Below are positions 57,626-64,000 of a DNA stretch of 64,000 nucleotides, one piece after another. A model generated the notes under the pieces. The model saw nothing but the letters and a program-made list of their open reading frames with translations, had not been told where the DNA came from and searched no databases. A program made the position numbers and the translations under genes. Origin of the DNA: Streptomyces coacervatus (GTDB lineage: Bacteria > Actinomycetota > Actinomycetes > Streptomycetales > Streptomycetaceae); the NCBI RefSeq assembly GCF_029223485.1, contig NZ_JARHTP010000011.1:1-64000 (forward strand), in the 5' to 3' direction. How positions within the stretch are numbered: position 1 is the first letter of the stretch; each line of letters starts with the position of its first letter.

Positions 57626-58330
57626 ATGACCGTTTTCAGCGATCACAGCATCGAGCTTTCGCACCTGCCTTTTCACTATCGCGAGGCGGGTAGTCCTGAT
57701 GCGCCGCCAGTCGTTCTTCTGCATGGCCTCATGTACGACGCGCGGGACTGGGACGAGATCGCGAGTTTCCTCGCCGAGCGCTACCACGTCCTGGCCCTCA
57801 CTCAGCGCGGCCACGGCGAAAGCACATGGCCCGGCGAGTACTCCTTCGAGCTGGGGTGCGGCGATCTCGAAGCCTTCACCGATGCGCTTTCCCTGGACCG
57901 GTTCACGCTGATCGGCCACTCGATGGGCGCACGGGTCGGGTGCGTCTTCGCGGAGAAATGGCCCGAGCGGATCGAGCGGATGGTCTGGGAGGACACCGCT
58001 CCCATCGACGTGGACTTTCCCGAGGGTTCCGAGGAAGTGCCGGGGGCGGCGCGTTTCGATTTCTCCGCGGCCACCTCACTGGTGCACCAGATCCACAACC
58101 CCGATCCGTCCTGGTGGAACAACCTTCCCAAGATCACCGCTCCGACGCTCGTCATCGGCGGCGGGTCGACCAGCTACACCCCCCAGGAGGGGCTGGCCGA
58201 GGCCGCTCGCCTCCTCCCTGACGGCCGACTGGAGACGATCGAGGGCGCCGGGCACCTGGTCCACCGGACGCGCCCACAGGAATACAAGGAAATCCTGCGT
58301 AAGTTCCTTATCGATAACGGAAATTCATGA
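57626..58330 (+). CDS. alpha/beta hydrolase
   Basis: 234 residues. Oxyanion-hole region VVLLHGLMYDARDW, nucleophile elbow LIGHSMGARVG (Ser ~100), and active-site His in GAGHLVHRTRPQEY. The acid residue is probably near GGGSTSYTPQEGL, in which the usual Asp is not clear. No lid is obvious. First gene of a two-gene operon (4-bp overlap) controlled from the ATCCATGGAT promoter. Substrate unknown. The typical XRE/MmyB partners are oxidoreductases, so this may act on a related small-molecule ester or lactone. Confidence 0.88.
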   Translation: MTVFSDHSIELSHLPFHYREAGSPDAPPVVLLHGLMYDARDWDEIASFLAERYHVLALTQRGHGESTWPGEYSFELGCGDLEAFTDALSLDRFTLIGHSMGARVGCVFAEKWPERIERMVWEDTAPIDVDFPEGSEEVPGAARFDFSAATSLVHQIHNPDPSWWNNLPKITAPTLVIGGGSTSYTPQEGLAEAARLLPDGRLETIEGAGHLVHRTRPQEYKEILRKFLIDNGNS

Positions 58331-59184
58331 CTACGAACCACATAGCACTCGACGTCGGGGATACCCGGATCACCGGCATCGAGGCATCAGGCCGTCCCGG
58401 GATGCCGTTGCTGGTCTGCCTTCCCGGAGGCGGTTACAACGCGTCGTACTTCGACGTGCTCGGGTATTCGCTGGTGGACGCCGCGCGGTGCGAGGGCTTT
58501 CCGGTGGTGTCGCTCGACCGTCCGGGCTATGGCGGCAGCACCGCGCTGAAGGGGGAGATCTCGTTCCGCCGCAATGCTCAGGTGCTGCAAGGGGCCATCG
58601 CCGAACTCTGGCACCGTCACCTCTCGAACGCACCAGGGATCGTCCTCGTCGGACACTCGGTAGGTGGTGCGGTCGCGCTGCATCTGGCAGCCGGCGATCG
58701 CACCTGGCCGCTCCTCGGTGTCTCCGTCACCGGAATCCACGACGAATCGCAGCGGTCGAACGAAGCGTTGAAGTCCGCGCCGCCGGCCAGCTCGATGGAG
58801 TTCAGCCGTGAGCACCTCCTGCGGTTCATGTACGGACCTGAGGACACGTACGACCCGAGTGTGCTCGACCTCGCGAAGCACGCCGAGTCCCCCGTTCCCC
58901 TGGCTGAGCTGGTGGAGGTGGCGGGCCAGTGGTGCACGGATTTCGCATGGATCGCCGCGAAGATCGAGGTACCCGTCCACTACGGACTGGCCGAGCACGA
59001 AGGCTTCTGGCACAGCAGCGACGAATCGGTCGCCGCCTTCGGGAACGCTTTCACCGCCGCGCCCTCGGTAACCGCTCGGCGCATCCTGGGCGGTGGCCAC
59101 AACATCGATCACCACTATGTCGGCGCGGCCTTCCACAAGGAGCAGCTCGACTTCGCGAAGGGGCTGGTCTCCCCCGCTCAGTAG
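58327..59184 (+). CDS. alpha/beta hydrolase
   Basis: 285 residues. Oxyanion loop LLVCLPGGGYNASYFD, nucleophile IVLVGHSVGGAVALHLA (Ser ~109), and His in RILGGGHNIDHHYVG near the C-terminus. The middle (SREHLLRFMYGPEDTYDPSVLDLAKHAE) looks like a cap domain. ATG 58327 overlaps the stop of the first hydrolase (ATGA). The two hydrolases are not close paralogues; one acts presumably after or with the other. It converges with the gene at 59194. Confidence 0.88.
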   Translation: MTTNHIALDVGDTRITGIEASGRPGMPLLVCLPGGGYNASYFDVLGYSLVDAARCEGFPVVSLDRPGYGGSTALKGEISFRRNAQVLQGAIAELWHRHLSNAPGIVLVGHSVGGAVALHLAAGDRTWPLLGVSVTGIHDESQRSNEALKSAPPASSMEFSREHLLRFMYGPEDTYDPSVLDLAKHAESPVPLAELVEVAGQWCTDFAWIAAKIEVPVHYGLAEHEGFWHSSDESVAAFGNAFTAAPSVTARRILGGGHNIDHHYVGAAFHKEQLDFAKGLVSPAQ

Positions 59185-59193
59185 TTCAGTGGT

Positions 59194-59703
59194 TCAGAAC
59201 ATGGTGTTGTCGTTCGCGGACGTCTCCGGGATGTCCTGGATGACGTCCCAGTGCTCGACGATCCTGCCGTTCTCGAACCGGAAGATGTCCATCACCGCGG
59301 CGCCGCGGTCGGCCGAGTCGTAGGTCCTCTTGTAGTGCACCGCCACCAGGTCCTTCTCGCCGAACACGCGCTTGAAGTCGAACTTCAGCTCCGGGGACAG
59401 GGTCGTCCGCCACGTCACGTACGCGACGAACGGCCCCGTTCCGTCGGCGGACAGCGGGTTGTGCTGGATGAACTGCGCGCCCACGTACCGGTCCGCGGCC
59501 TCCTGGGGCTGCTTCTTGTTGAAGGCCAGGTCCAGGAAGGCGACGGCGACACGCTTGTTGTGCTGCACCTGGCTCTCCGGCCGGTGGCTCCTGTCATCGG
59601 ATTCCGGATGGGCGGAAGCAGTACCCGCGGCGGCGAATGCGGCCACGGCAGACGCGCCGAGAGTCGCGGCGACGGCGGAGCGGCGAGAAATGGGGTTCTT
59701 CAT
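59194..59703 (-). CDS. exported NTF2/SnoaL-like protein with Tat signal
   Basis: 169 residues. Twin-arginine signal (SRRSAVAATLGASAVAAFAAAGTASA, cleavage near residue 32), then a His-rich linker and an NTF2-like fold: VAVAFLDLAFNKKQPQEAADRYVGAQFIQHNPLSADG, LKFDFKRVFGEKDLVAVHYKRTY, VMDIFRFENGRIVEHWDVIQDIPE. It resembles predicted SnoaL-like polyketide cyclase/ester hydrolase proteins. ATG 59703 has GGGAG 7 nt upstream. It probably acts outside the cell, and its catalytic function is not established. Confidence 0.85.
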   Translation of the reverse strand: MKNPISRRSAVAATLGASAVAAFAAAGTASAHPESDDRSHRPESQVQHNKRVAVAFLDLAFNKKQPQEAADRYVGAQFIQHNPLSADGTGPFVAYVTWRTTLSPELKFDFKRVFGEKDLVAVHYKRTYDSADRGAAVMDIFRFENGRIVEHWDVIQDIPETSANDNTMF

Positions 59704-59867
59704 GGTCATCTCCCGAGGTAAGGACAGAACTGTTCGTGCAAGGCGGGGCTGAGGCGGCGCCGCCTCACCGGGCCTACGTGACCGGCAGGAAGGGCGGGGC
59801 GGCGCCTGCCGTCACCGTGGGAGGGCCGCAGCAGGCGACCTGAGGCCGTAGCAGGCGGCCCTGGCGG

Positions 59868-60242
59868 TCACTTGACCTGTATGACCCGCTTGGAAATGCG
59901 CCAGCCGTCGGCCGTGCGGCGCAGCTCGTCGGCGTAGACGGCGCTGACGACGGTGCCGCCGACGAGGCCCAGAGCCTTGGACCGGACCCGGGCCTCGTCG
60001 CCGGGCCCCTCCGACACGACGACGTTCGTCGTGTGATGAGCGCTCGCGTGCCCGTCGGCACTCAGGACGGAAGTGATCGCCTCCAGCCCGACGACCGGGG
60101 CGAAGCCGAAGACGCTTCCGTCCCATTCCGCGTCTTCGGTGAGGACCTCGCCGAGACGGCCCAGCTCGCGGTCGTCCATGAGGTGGCCCCACAGGGCGAG
60201 CACCCGGGCTATCTGGACGGTGTCTTCAGGGGTGGGTCGCAT
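59868..60242 (-). CDS. NTF2-like (SnoaL) protein
   Basis: 124 residues. QIARVLALWGHLMDDRELGRLGEVLTEDAEWDGSVFGFAPVVGLEAITSVL, then HHTTNVVVSE and LRRTADGWRISKRVI are typical of the SnoaL_4 group, whose members include cyclases, dehydratases and ring-hydroxylating dioxygenase beta-like proteins. ATG 60242 with AAGGA 6 nt upstream is chosen over GTG 60260, which would overlap the upstream SDR gene by 4 bp. Likely co-transcribed with the SDR. Confidence 0.82.
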   Translation of the reverse strand: MRPTPEDTVQIARVLALWGHLMDDRELGRLGEVLTEDAEWDGSVFGFAPVVGLEAITSVLSADGHASAHHTTNVVVSEGPGDEARVRSKALGLVGGTVVSAVYADELRRTADGWRISKRVIQVK

Positions 60243-60256
60243 GCCGGATCCTTCGC

Positions 60257-61006
60257 TCACACGCCGCTGAGGATGGCGAGGACGTTGTCGTAGGAGCCGT
60301 TGGCCTCCGCGTCCCGCACGAACCGGGCACGCTCCACGACGAGCTCCTTCGCGTCGGGCTTGTCGCGCAGGATCCCGAGGGTCTCGTCGAGGAACTCGTC
60401 CAGCGGCATGGAGTTCTCGTCGTCCTGCTGGCCCAGCAGGGTCGTCCGCACGCCCGGCGGGGCCACCTCGATCACCTGGACGCCGGCGCCGGCCTGCGCG
60501 AGCTGCACGCGCAGGCTCTCGGAGAAGGAGTGCAGCGCGGCCTTGGTCGCGTTGTAGGTCGGGGTGATCGGCAGCGGTACGAACGCCAGCGCCGAGGTGA
60601 CGTTCACGACGGCCGCGTCGGACTTGCCCACCAGCAGCGGCAGGAAGGCGTACGTCACCCGGATCGTGCCGAGCAGATTGACCGTGACATGGTCCTCGGC
60701 GACCGGGAGCGAGGCCGGGTCGAGGAGGTTCTCCTTCAGCATGATGCCTGCGTTGTTGACCAGGACGTTCAGCTCGGGGTAGCTCGCCGCCACGGTCTCA
60801 CGGACCCGGGCGATCGAGTCGGGGTCCGTGACGTCGAGGACGAGCGCATCGATGCCCGGGTGCTCGGCCGTGATCTCGTCGAGCAGCTCCTTGCGCCGGC
60901 CGGCGACGATCACCTTGTTGCCGGCCTCGTGCAGACGCAGGGCCAGGCCGAGCCCGATACCCGAGGTACCGCCGGTGATCAGGATCGTGTTGCCGGTCAT
61001 CTTCAT
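60257..61006 (-). CDS. short-chain dehydrogenase/reductase (DltE-like)
   Basis: 249 residues. NAD(P)-binding TGGTSGIGLGLALRL (residues ~10-24), NNAGIML, catalytic Ser in NVTSALAF and Tyr/Lys in PTYNATKAALHS. The rest follows the DltE-like SDR group that is commonly placed next to MmyB-like XRE regulators. AAGGAG precedes the ATG. The ATCCATGGAT operator (61106-61097) and TACGGT -10 lie upstream, so the same XRE protein probably controls it. Substrate unknown. Confidence 0.92.
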   Translation of the reverse strand: MKMTGNTILITGGTSGIGLGLALRLHEAGNKVIVAGRRKELLDEITAEHPGIDALVLDVTDPDSIARVRETVAASYPELNVLVNNAGIMLKENLLDPASLPVAEDHVTVNLLGTIRVTYAFLPLLVGKSDAAVVNVTSALAFVPLPITPTYNATKAALHSFSESLRVQLAQAGAGVQVIEVAPPGVRTTLLGQQDDENSMPLDEFLDETLGILRDKPDAKELVVERARFVRDAEANGSYDNVLAILSGV

Positions 61007-61056
61007 GGGGATCTCTCTCCTTCGCTACGGCGGGCCGGTGAGCGCCCGCAGCCTCG

Positions 61057-61106
61057 ACCGTAGGAGCGCCGGCGAAGGCGCGGGAGAGGAAGGTTTATCC
61101 ATGGAT
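61057..61106 (-). promoter_or_regulatory. ATCCATGGAT operator and -10 of the SDR operon
   Basis: On the minus strand ATCCATGGAT (61106-61097) is followed by AAACCTTCCTCTCCC and, 34 bp later, by TACGGTCGA (61062-61054). It matches the hydrolase promoter at 57542 in operator, T/C-rich stretch, -10 and spacing. Confidence 0.75.
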
Positions 61107-61249
61107 CAGTGGTCCCTGCGTGGTGGGGACAGTCCTGGACGTGCTCACGCCCAGCAGTCAGCGATCGCCACCGCACGCGGCTGCTTCACCTGACGACTGC
61201 CGCCGGCCACCCCCTGCGCGCCTGGCTCGAAGACTGGCCGCCCTTGGTG

Positions 61250-61516
61250 TCAGCTGCCGTAGAGGGTGGTCAGGTCGACCAGGAGGAGATCGTCACGACG
61301 GTCGGCCAGGTCGACCAGGTCGGGGTGGAAGCCGTGCAGGGCGTACAGGGCCAGGGTGGTGGCAGCGGTGTCGTACCCCTGATCCGCGAGCAGGGCACGG
61401 ATACGTTCCAGGCGCTCCAGGTCACCGGTCCCACGGCGGGCGGCCGTCGCCTTGGCCTCGCCCAGCAGCGCGATCCTTGCGCGAGGGGCCTGCGGGCGCT
61501 CGCCGGCCAGAAACAC
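61250..61516 (-). pseudogene. 3' remnant of an ATPase gene
   Basis: 88 codons: FLAGERPQAPRARIALLGEAKATAARRGTGDLERLERIRALL, then TLALYALHGFHPDLVDLADRRDDLLLVDLTTLYG. I recognise this as the C-terminal end (DUF234-like) of AAA-type ATP-binding proteins with GEAK nuclease-like motif in Streptomyces. The ATPase domain and all of the 5' part are absent. It adjoins the right 29-bp repeat. Confidence 0.65.
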
Positions 61517-61550
61517 CCAGACGAGGGCCTTCGCGGCTTGATCGGGCCAG

Positions 61551-61579
61551 GGGTGGCGGCCCCGGCCGTTGCTTCGGTC
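61551..61579. repeat. 29-bp direct repeat, right copy
   Basis: Identical to 55549-55577. The following bases on the minus strand encode IHDAW, resembling the integrase remnant FRIHDW next to the left copy. Confidence 0.8.
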
Positions 61580-61682
61580 ACGTCCAGGCGTCGTGGATTA
61601 CGTACCGAACGCCGGGACGGGCAGGGTGAGTTGAGGCCTGGAGAGTCGGCGGCTCTCGGCCAGTTGCTCCTGAGGCTCTTGG

Positions 61683-62471
61683 TCAGTTGCTCTTGCCGGT
61701 GGCCTTGTCGGCCTTCTGCCCATTGCCGGACCCGCCGGCCGAGCCGCCCGAGCCATTCGAGTTGCCGGAGTTGCTCGGATTCTCCGTTTTGCCGGCCTTG
61801 CCGGCCGCCTTGTCGCCGTTGCCCGGATTTCCGGTGGCGGTCGCCTGAGCCAGCTGCTGGGCGCAGTACGCGGCGACGTTCTTCTCGCCGCCCGCGGCCG
61901 CGATCAGCCGCTGCCAGGCCGTCGCGTCCATCGCCTTGCCGCGGCCCTTGACGTTGTCGTATGCCCGGCAGTGGGCCTCGGTGTCCTTCGCCGTGTCCGG
62001 GCGTTCCCGCGTGCCGGAGGCGCCGGACGTGCCGGAGGCGGACGGTCCGGCGGCCTTGTCGGAGGCTCCGGCCGAGGGGTGTGCCTGCCCGTTCTTGTGG
62101 CCGTCGTGCGAGGAACCCACCGCGCCGATCGCCGCGACCGCGACGCCGCCCAGGGTGAGGCTCGCCAGGGCCATCGTCAGGGTGGCCTTCAGCGAGCGGC
62201 GCGTGCGGCGCTGCTCGCGCGGCCGCCAGTCGTCCCGCCGCCGGGTCCGCGCCCCGTGCACCCCGGCGTCCCGGGCGGCCCGGAACGCGGCCACCGCCCG
62301 CCGCTCGCCCTCGGCGTCGAGCGCGTCCTCGCGCATGGCGGCGGCGAGCAGGAGCTCCAGCACCGGACCGGCCGACCCGACCTCGGCGCCCGCCACCGAA
62401 CCGTCGGGGTGCACGCGCCGACGGCCGCGGGGGCTGCCGTGGCTCTGCCGTTCACCCATGTCCGTATCCAT
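61683..62471 (-). CDS. anti-sigma-like membrane protein, partner of the second ECF sigma factor
   Basis: 262 residues. N-terminal cytoplasmic part with REDALDAEGERRAVAAFRAARDAG, a membrane helix ATLTMALASLTLGGVAVAAIGAVG (~residues 95-118), and a Ser/Gly/Ala/Asn-rich outside part. The latter holds CRAYDNVKGRGKAMDATAWQRLIAAAGG...VAAYC, matching the two-cysteine segment of the protein at 53553. The start at ATG 62471 is uncertain, because the gene upstream stops at 62538 and a 29-codon frame lies between. Position and layout suggest that it holds the sigma factor inactive. Confidence 0.75.
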   Translation of the reverse strand: MDTDMGERQSHGSPRGRRRVHPDGSVAGAEVGSAGPVLELLLAAAMREDALDAEGERRAVAAFRAARDAGVHGARTRRRDDWRPREQRRTRRSLKATLTMALASLTLGGVAVAAIGAVGSSHDGHKNGQAHPSAGASDKAAGPSASGTSGASGTRERPDTAKDTEAHCRAYDNVKGRGKAMDATAWQRLIAAAGGEKNVAAYCAQQLAQATATGNPGNGDKAAGKAGKTENPSNSGNSNGSGGSAGGSGNGQKADKATGKSN

Positions 62472-62541
62472 CCCTGTCCGACGGCCGGCCGTCGTGGCCG
62501 TTTCTGCCGTCCTTGACGTTCATGCCGCCGTTGTCGTTCAT
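62452..62541 (-). CDS. 29-codon ORF linking the sigma and anti-sigma genes
   Basis: ATG 62541 overlaps the sigma stop (ATGA). It runs MNDNGGMNVKDGRNGHDGRP and ends at TGA 62454-62452, which overlaps the beginning of the anti-sigma frame by 20 bp. It could be a coupling leader, or the original 5' end of the anti-sigma gene separated by a frameshift. Confidence 0.4.
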   Translation of the reverse strand: MNDNGGMNVKDGRNGHDGRPSDRDGYGHG

Positions 62542-63158
62542 TTCGACTCCCCCAGCGTCCGGGGATCCTCATTCGTCACACCTGCGGTGCCGAGCCGCCG
62601 TGCCAGGCCCTTCAGTCCGCGGTGCGCCGCGGTGCGCACCGCGCCCGGGCGCTTGCCGAGGACTCGGGCCGCGGCGGGGCCGTCGAGACCGACGACGACG
62701 CGCAGCAGCACGGCCTCGGCCTGGTCGCGCGGCAGGCTGCGGACCAGTTCCAGGGCGCGCTCGGTGGAGAGCGCCTCCAGGGCCAGGTCGTGGGTGCTGT
62801 GCGGGCCGGGCAGTTCCAGCACGTCCTGTTCCAGTGCCGAGGACCGGGGCCGTACCTTCTGCCGCCGCAGATGGTCCAGGGCACGGTGCCGGGCGATGGT
62901 CGCGGTCCAGCCGCGGAAGCCGGCCCCGTCGCCCTTGAACCGCCTGATGTCCCGGGAGATCTCCAGCCAGGCGTCCGAGGCCACGTCCTCGGCGTCGGCG
63001 CCGACGATCCCGCGGAGATAGCCGAGCAGGCCGGGCTGCACGAGCCGGTACGCGACCGCGAAGGCGGCCTCGTCGCCCTCCTGGGCCCGCGCGACGGCCG
63101 CCCCCAGCTCCCCGTCGTACGCCTGCCCGCGGCGGGGTTCCCGTCCCTGGCCCAACAC
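62538..63158 (-). CDS. ECF-family RNA polymerase sigma factor
   Basis: 206 residues. Region 2: EAAFAVAYRLVQPGLLGYLRGIVGADAEDVASDAWLEISRDIRRFKGDGAGFRGWTATIARHRALDHLRR. Region 4: LVRSLPRDQAEAVLLRVVVGLDGPAAARVLGKRPGAVRTAAHRGLKGLARRLG. It is a clear paralogue of the factor at 54599: the segments VASDAWLEI/VASEAWLQI and GKRPGAVRTAAHRGLK are shared. GTG 63158 gives the usual N-terminal distance. Its operon with the anti-sigma-like gene is a duplicate of the one at 53.5-55.3 kb. Confidence 0.92.
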   Translation of the reverse strand: MLGQGREPRRGQAYDGELGAAVARAQEGDEAAFAVAYRLVQPGLLGYLRGIVGADAEDVASDAWLEISRDIRRFKGDGAGFRGWTATIARHRALDHLRRQKVRPRSSALEQDVLELPGPHSTHDLALEALSTERALELVRSLPRDQAEAVLLRVVVGLDGPAAARVLGKRPGAVRTAAHRGLKGLARRLGTAGVTNEDPRTLGESK

Positions 63159-63327
63159 TGTCCTCGTTCGTGCGAATGCGAAGCGGACTCTGCCGAGCCC
63201 GCACTGCGCGACACGTCCGGCCGTGTGCACGCCCCCACGATCTTCAGCGTCCGCAGTCACAGAAGTGTCACAGCGCATCGGATTTCACGGGTGTGCGGGG
63301 CGTGCCACGCCCTCGGCCGACCGACCG

Positions 63328-63759
63328 TCAGGCCGCGGTCCTCCGCGCCCGCCCGTGCAGCATCAGATAGAAGGTCTGCAGGGACTCCTCGGGACCGCCC
63401 GCCTCGAACCGGTTGTGGACTTTGCCCACGGGGTTCCAGACCCGCCCGTCCGGCATCCGTACGCCGACCGGCTGGCCGAAGTAGGCGCGCTGGTCGGCGT
63501 CGAAGTCCACCCACACCGCCCCCGCGCGGCGCACGAGCACCTCACCGACGTACGCACCGAGCCCGAACAGCGTCTCCCGCGGCCGCTCCCGGTCGGCCCC
63601 GCCCTTGCGCAACCCGTCGACCAGAAAGTCGACCACCCGCAGGCTGGCCACGGAGTAGTCCAACGGCAGCCGGTTGCGTGCGGTGACACGCGCGACAAAT
63701 GCCGCCGCCCACGACCGCATCTCACCCGCGCACGGAATACGTTCGTCCACTGTGCTCAT
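63328..63759 (-). CDS. conserved hypothetical protein
   Basis: 143 residues, no signal peptide or membrane helix. Mixed alpha/beta: WAAAFVARVTARNRLPLDYSVASLRVVDFLVDGLR, FGLGAYVGEVLVRRAGAVWVDFDADQRAYFGQPVGVRMPDGRVWNPVGKVHNRFE. It looks like the small single-domain actinobacterial proteins that lack known function. Start ATG 63759; no strong ribosome binding site seen. Not linked to the sigma operon by spacing (169 bp). Confidence 0.7.
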   Translation of the reverse strand: MSTVDERIPCAGEMRSWAAAFVARVTARNRLPLDYSVASLRVVDFLVDGLRKGGADRERPRETLFGLGAYVGEVLVRRAGAVWVDFDADQRAYFGQPVGVRMPDGRVWNPVGKVHNRFEAGGPEESLQTFYLMLHGRARRTAA

Positions 63760-63874
63760 GGGACCCCACCCCTTCGCTCGGCCGGCGGGGGCCCTTCAAC
63801 TCCCCCGGCTGACCAGCGGATGCGGCGCCAGGAACATCACGGGGCGCAGACGTGTCGATCAACACATGGGAAAA

Positions 63875-64000
63875 TCACAGGGGTTGTACAACCTTTTCGA
63901 GGGCCGCGATGTCGTGCGGCGACCGCGGATCGATTTCGTAGTGGGTGCCGAACTGGCTGCTGAAGCCGACCACCCGCACCGTCTGCCCCAGCCTCAGGCT
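63875..64000 (-). CDS. 3' end of a gene running out of the window
   Basis: 41 codons before TGA (63877-63875): RLGQTVRVVGFSSQFGTHYE, then IDPRSPHDIAALEKVVQPL. The VRVVG pattern suggests an OB-fold-like end, but no family is recognised. The start is beyond the right edge. Confidence 0.6.
   Translation of the reverse strand, partial: SLRLGQTVRVVGFSSQFGTHYEIDPRSPHDIAALEKVVQPL

Overview
The window is high-GC actinobacterial chromosome, almost certainly Streptomyces. The evidence is the GC-saturated third codon positions, frequent GTG starts, many leaderless genes, a sigQ/afsQ1/afsQ2 locus and dispersed GGGCGCGGGG intergenic repeats. The gene order resembles the core-genome stretch I remember from S. 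coelicolor around SCO4869-SCO4921; this is from memory and was not searched.

Bases 1-15.3 kb begin with the 3' end of an acyl-CoA carboxylase alpha subunit. Two divergent regulators, a DeoR-family regulator and an LpdA-like flavoprotein follow. Then comes the first half of a nucleoside-salvage set: purine nucleoside phosphorylase, a phosphosugar mutase, deoC and two aldehyde dehydrogenase genes, interrupted by two membrane PH-domain proteins. Bases 15.4-21.8 kb carry uridine kinase, sigQ, afsQ1-afsQ2 with a lipoprotein gene, a VanZ-like protein and a PspC protein. Bases 22-38 kb hold the second half of nucleoside metabolism: adenosine deaminase, thymidine phosphorylase, cytidine deaminase, an ABC nucleoside importer and its binding lipoprotein. 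Between these lie a LysR/MFS pair, a sigma factor with a SnoaL-like tail and an AEC transporter. Five of the salvage and uptake promoters share the palindrome CTACGCGCGTAG or a near match, so they look like one regulon.

Bases 38.2-39.8 kb contain a TnpB element whose nuclease gene is divergent from a small ribbon-helix-helix gene; one inverted repeat covers both start codons. Bases 40.9-48.4 kb are a nonulosonic-acid glycopolymer locus: a NeuB-type synthase, a fused NeuA/HAD-phosphatase, a GT2 enzyme and polysialyltransferase-like proteins, probably making a Kdn/sialic-acid type cell-wall polymer. Bases 48.4-53.4 kb hold a TetR/FAD-monooxygenase pair with twin operators, a methylmalonyl-CoA mutase large subunit and an L,D-transpeptidase lipoprotein.

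The last 10 kb contain two paralogous ECF sigma/anti-sigma operons on either side of a roughly 6-kb block. That block has a TetR regulator, an XRE regulator, two alpha/beta hydrolases, two NTF2-like proteins and an SDR. It is bounded by an exact 29-bp direct repeat, an integrase remnant and an ATPase remnant, which suggests an acquired segment. Two promoters inside it share an ATCCATGGAT operator. The window ends in the 3' part of an unidentified minus-strand gene. No rRNA, tRNA or CRISPR array was seen.
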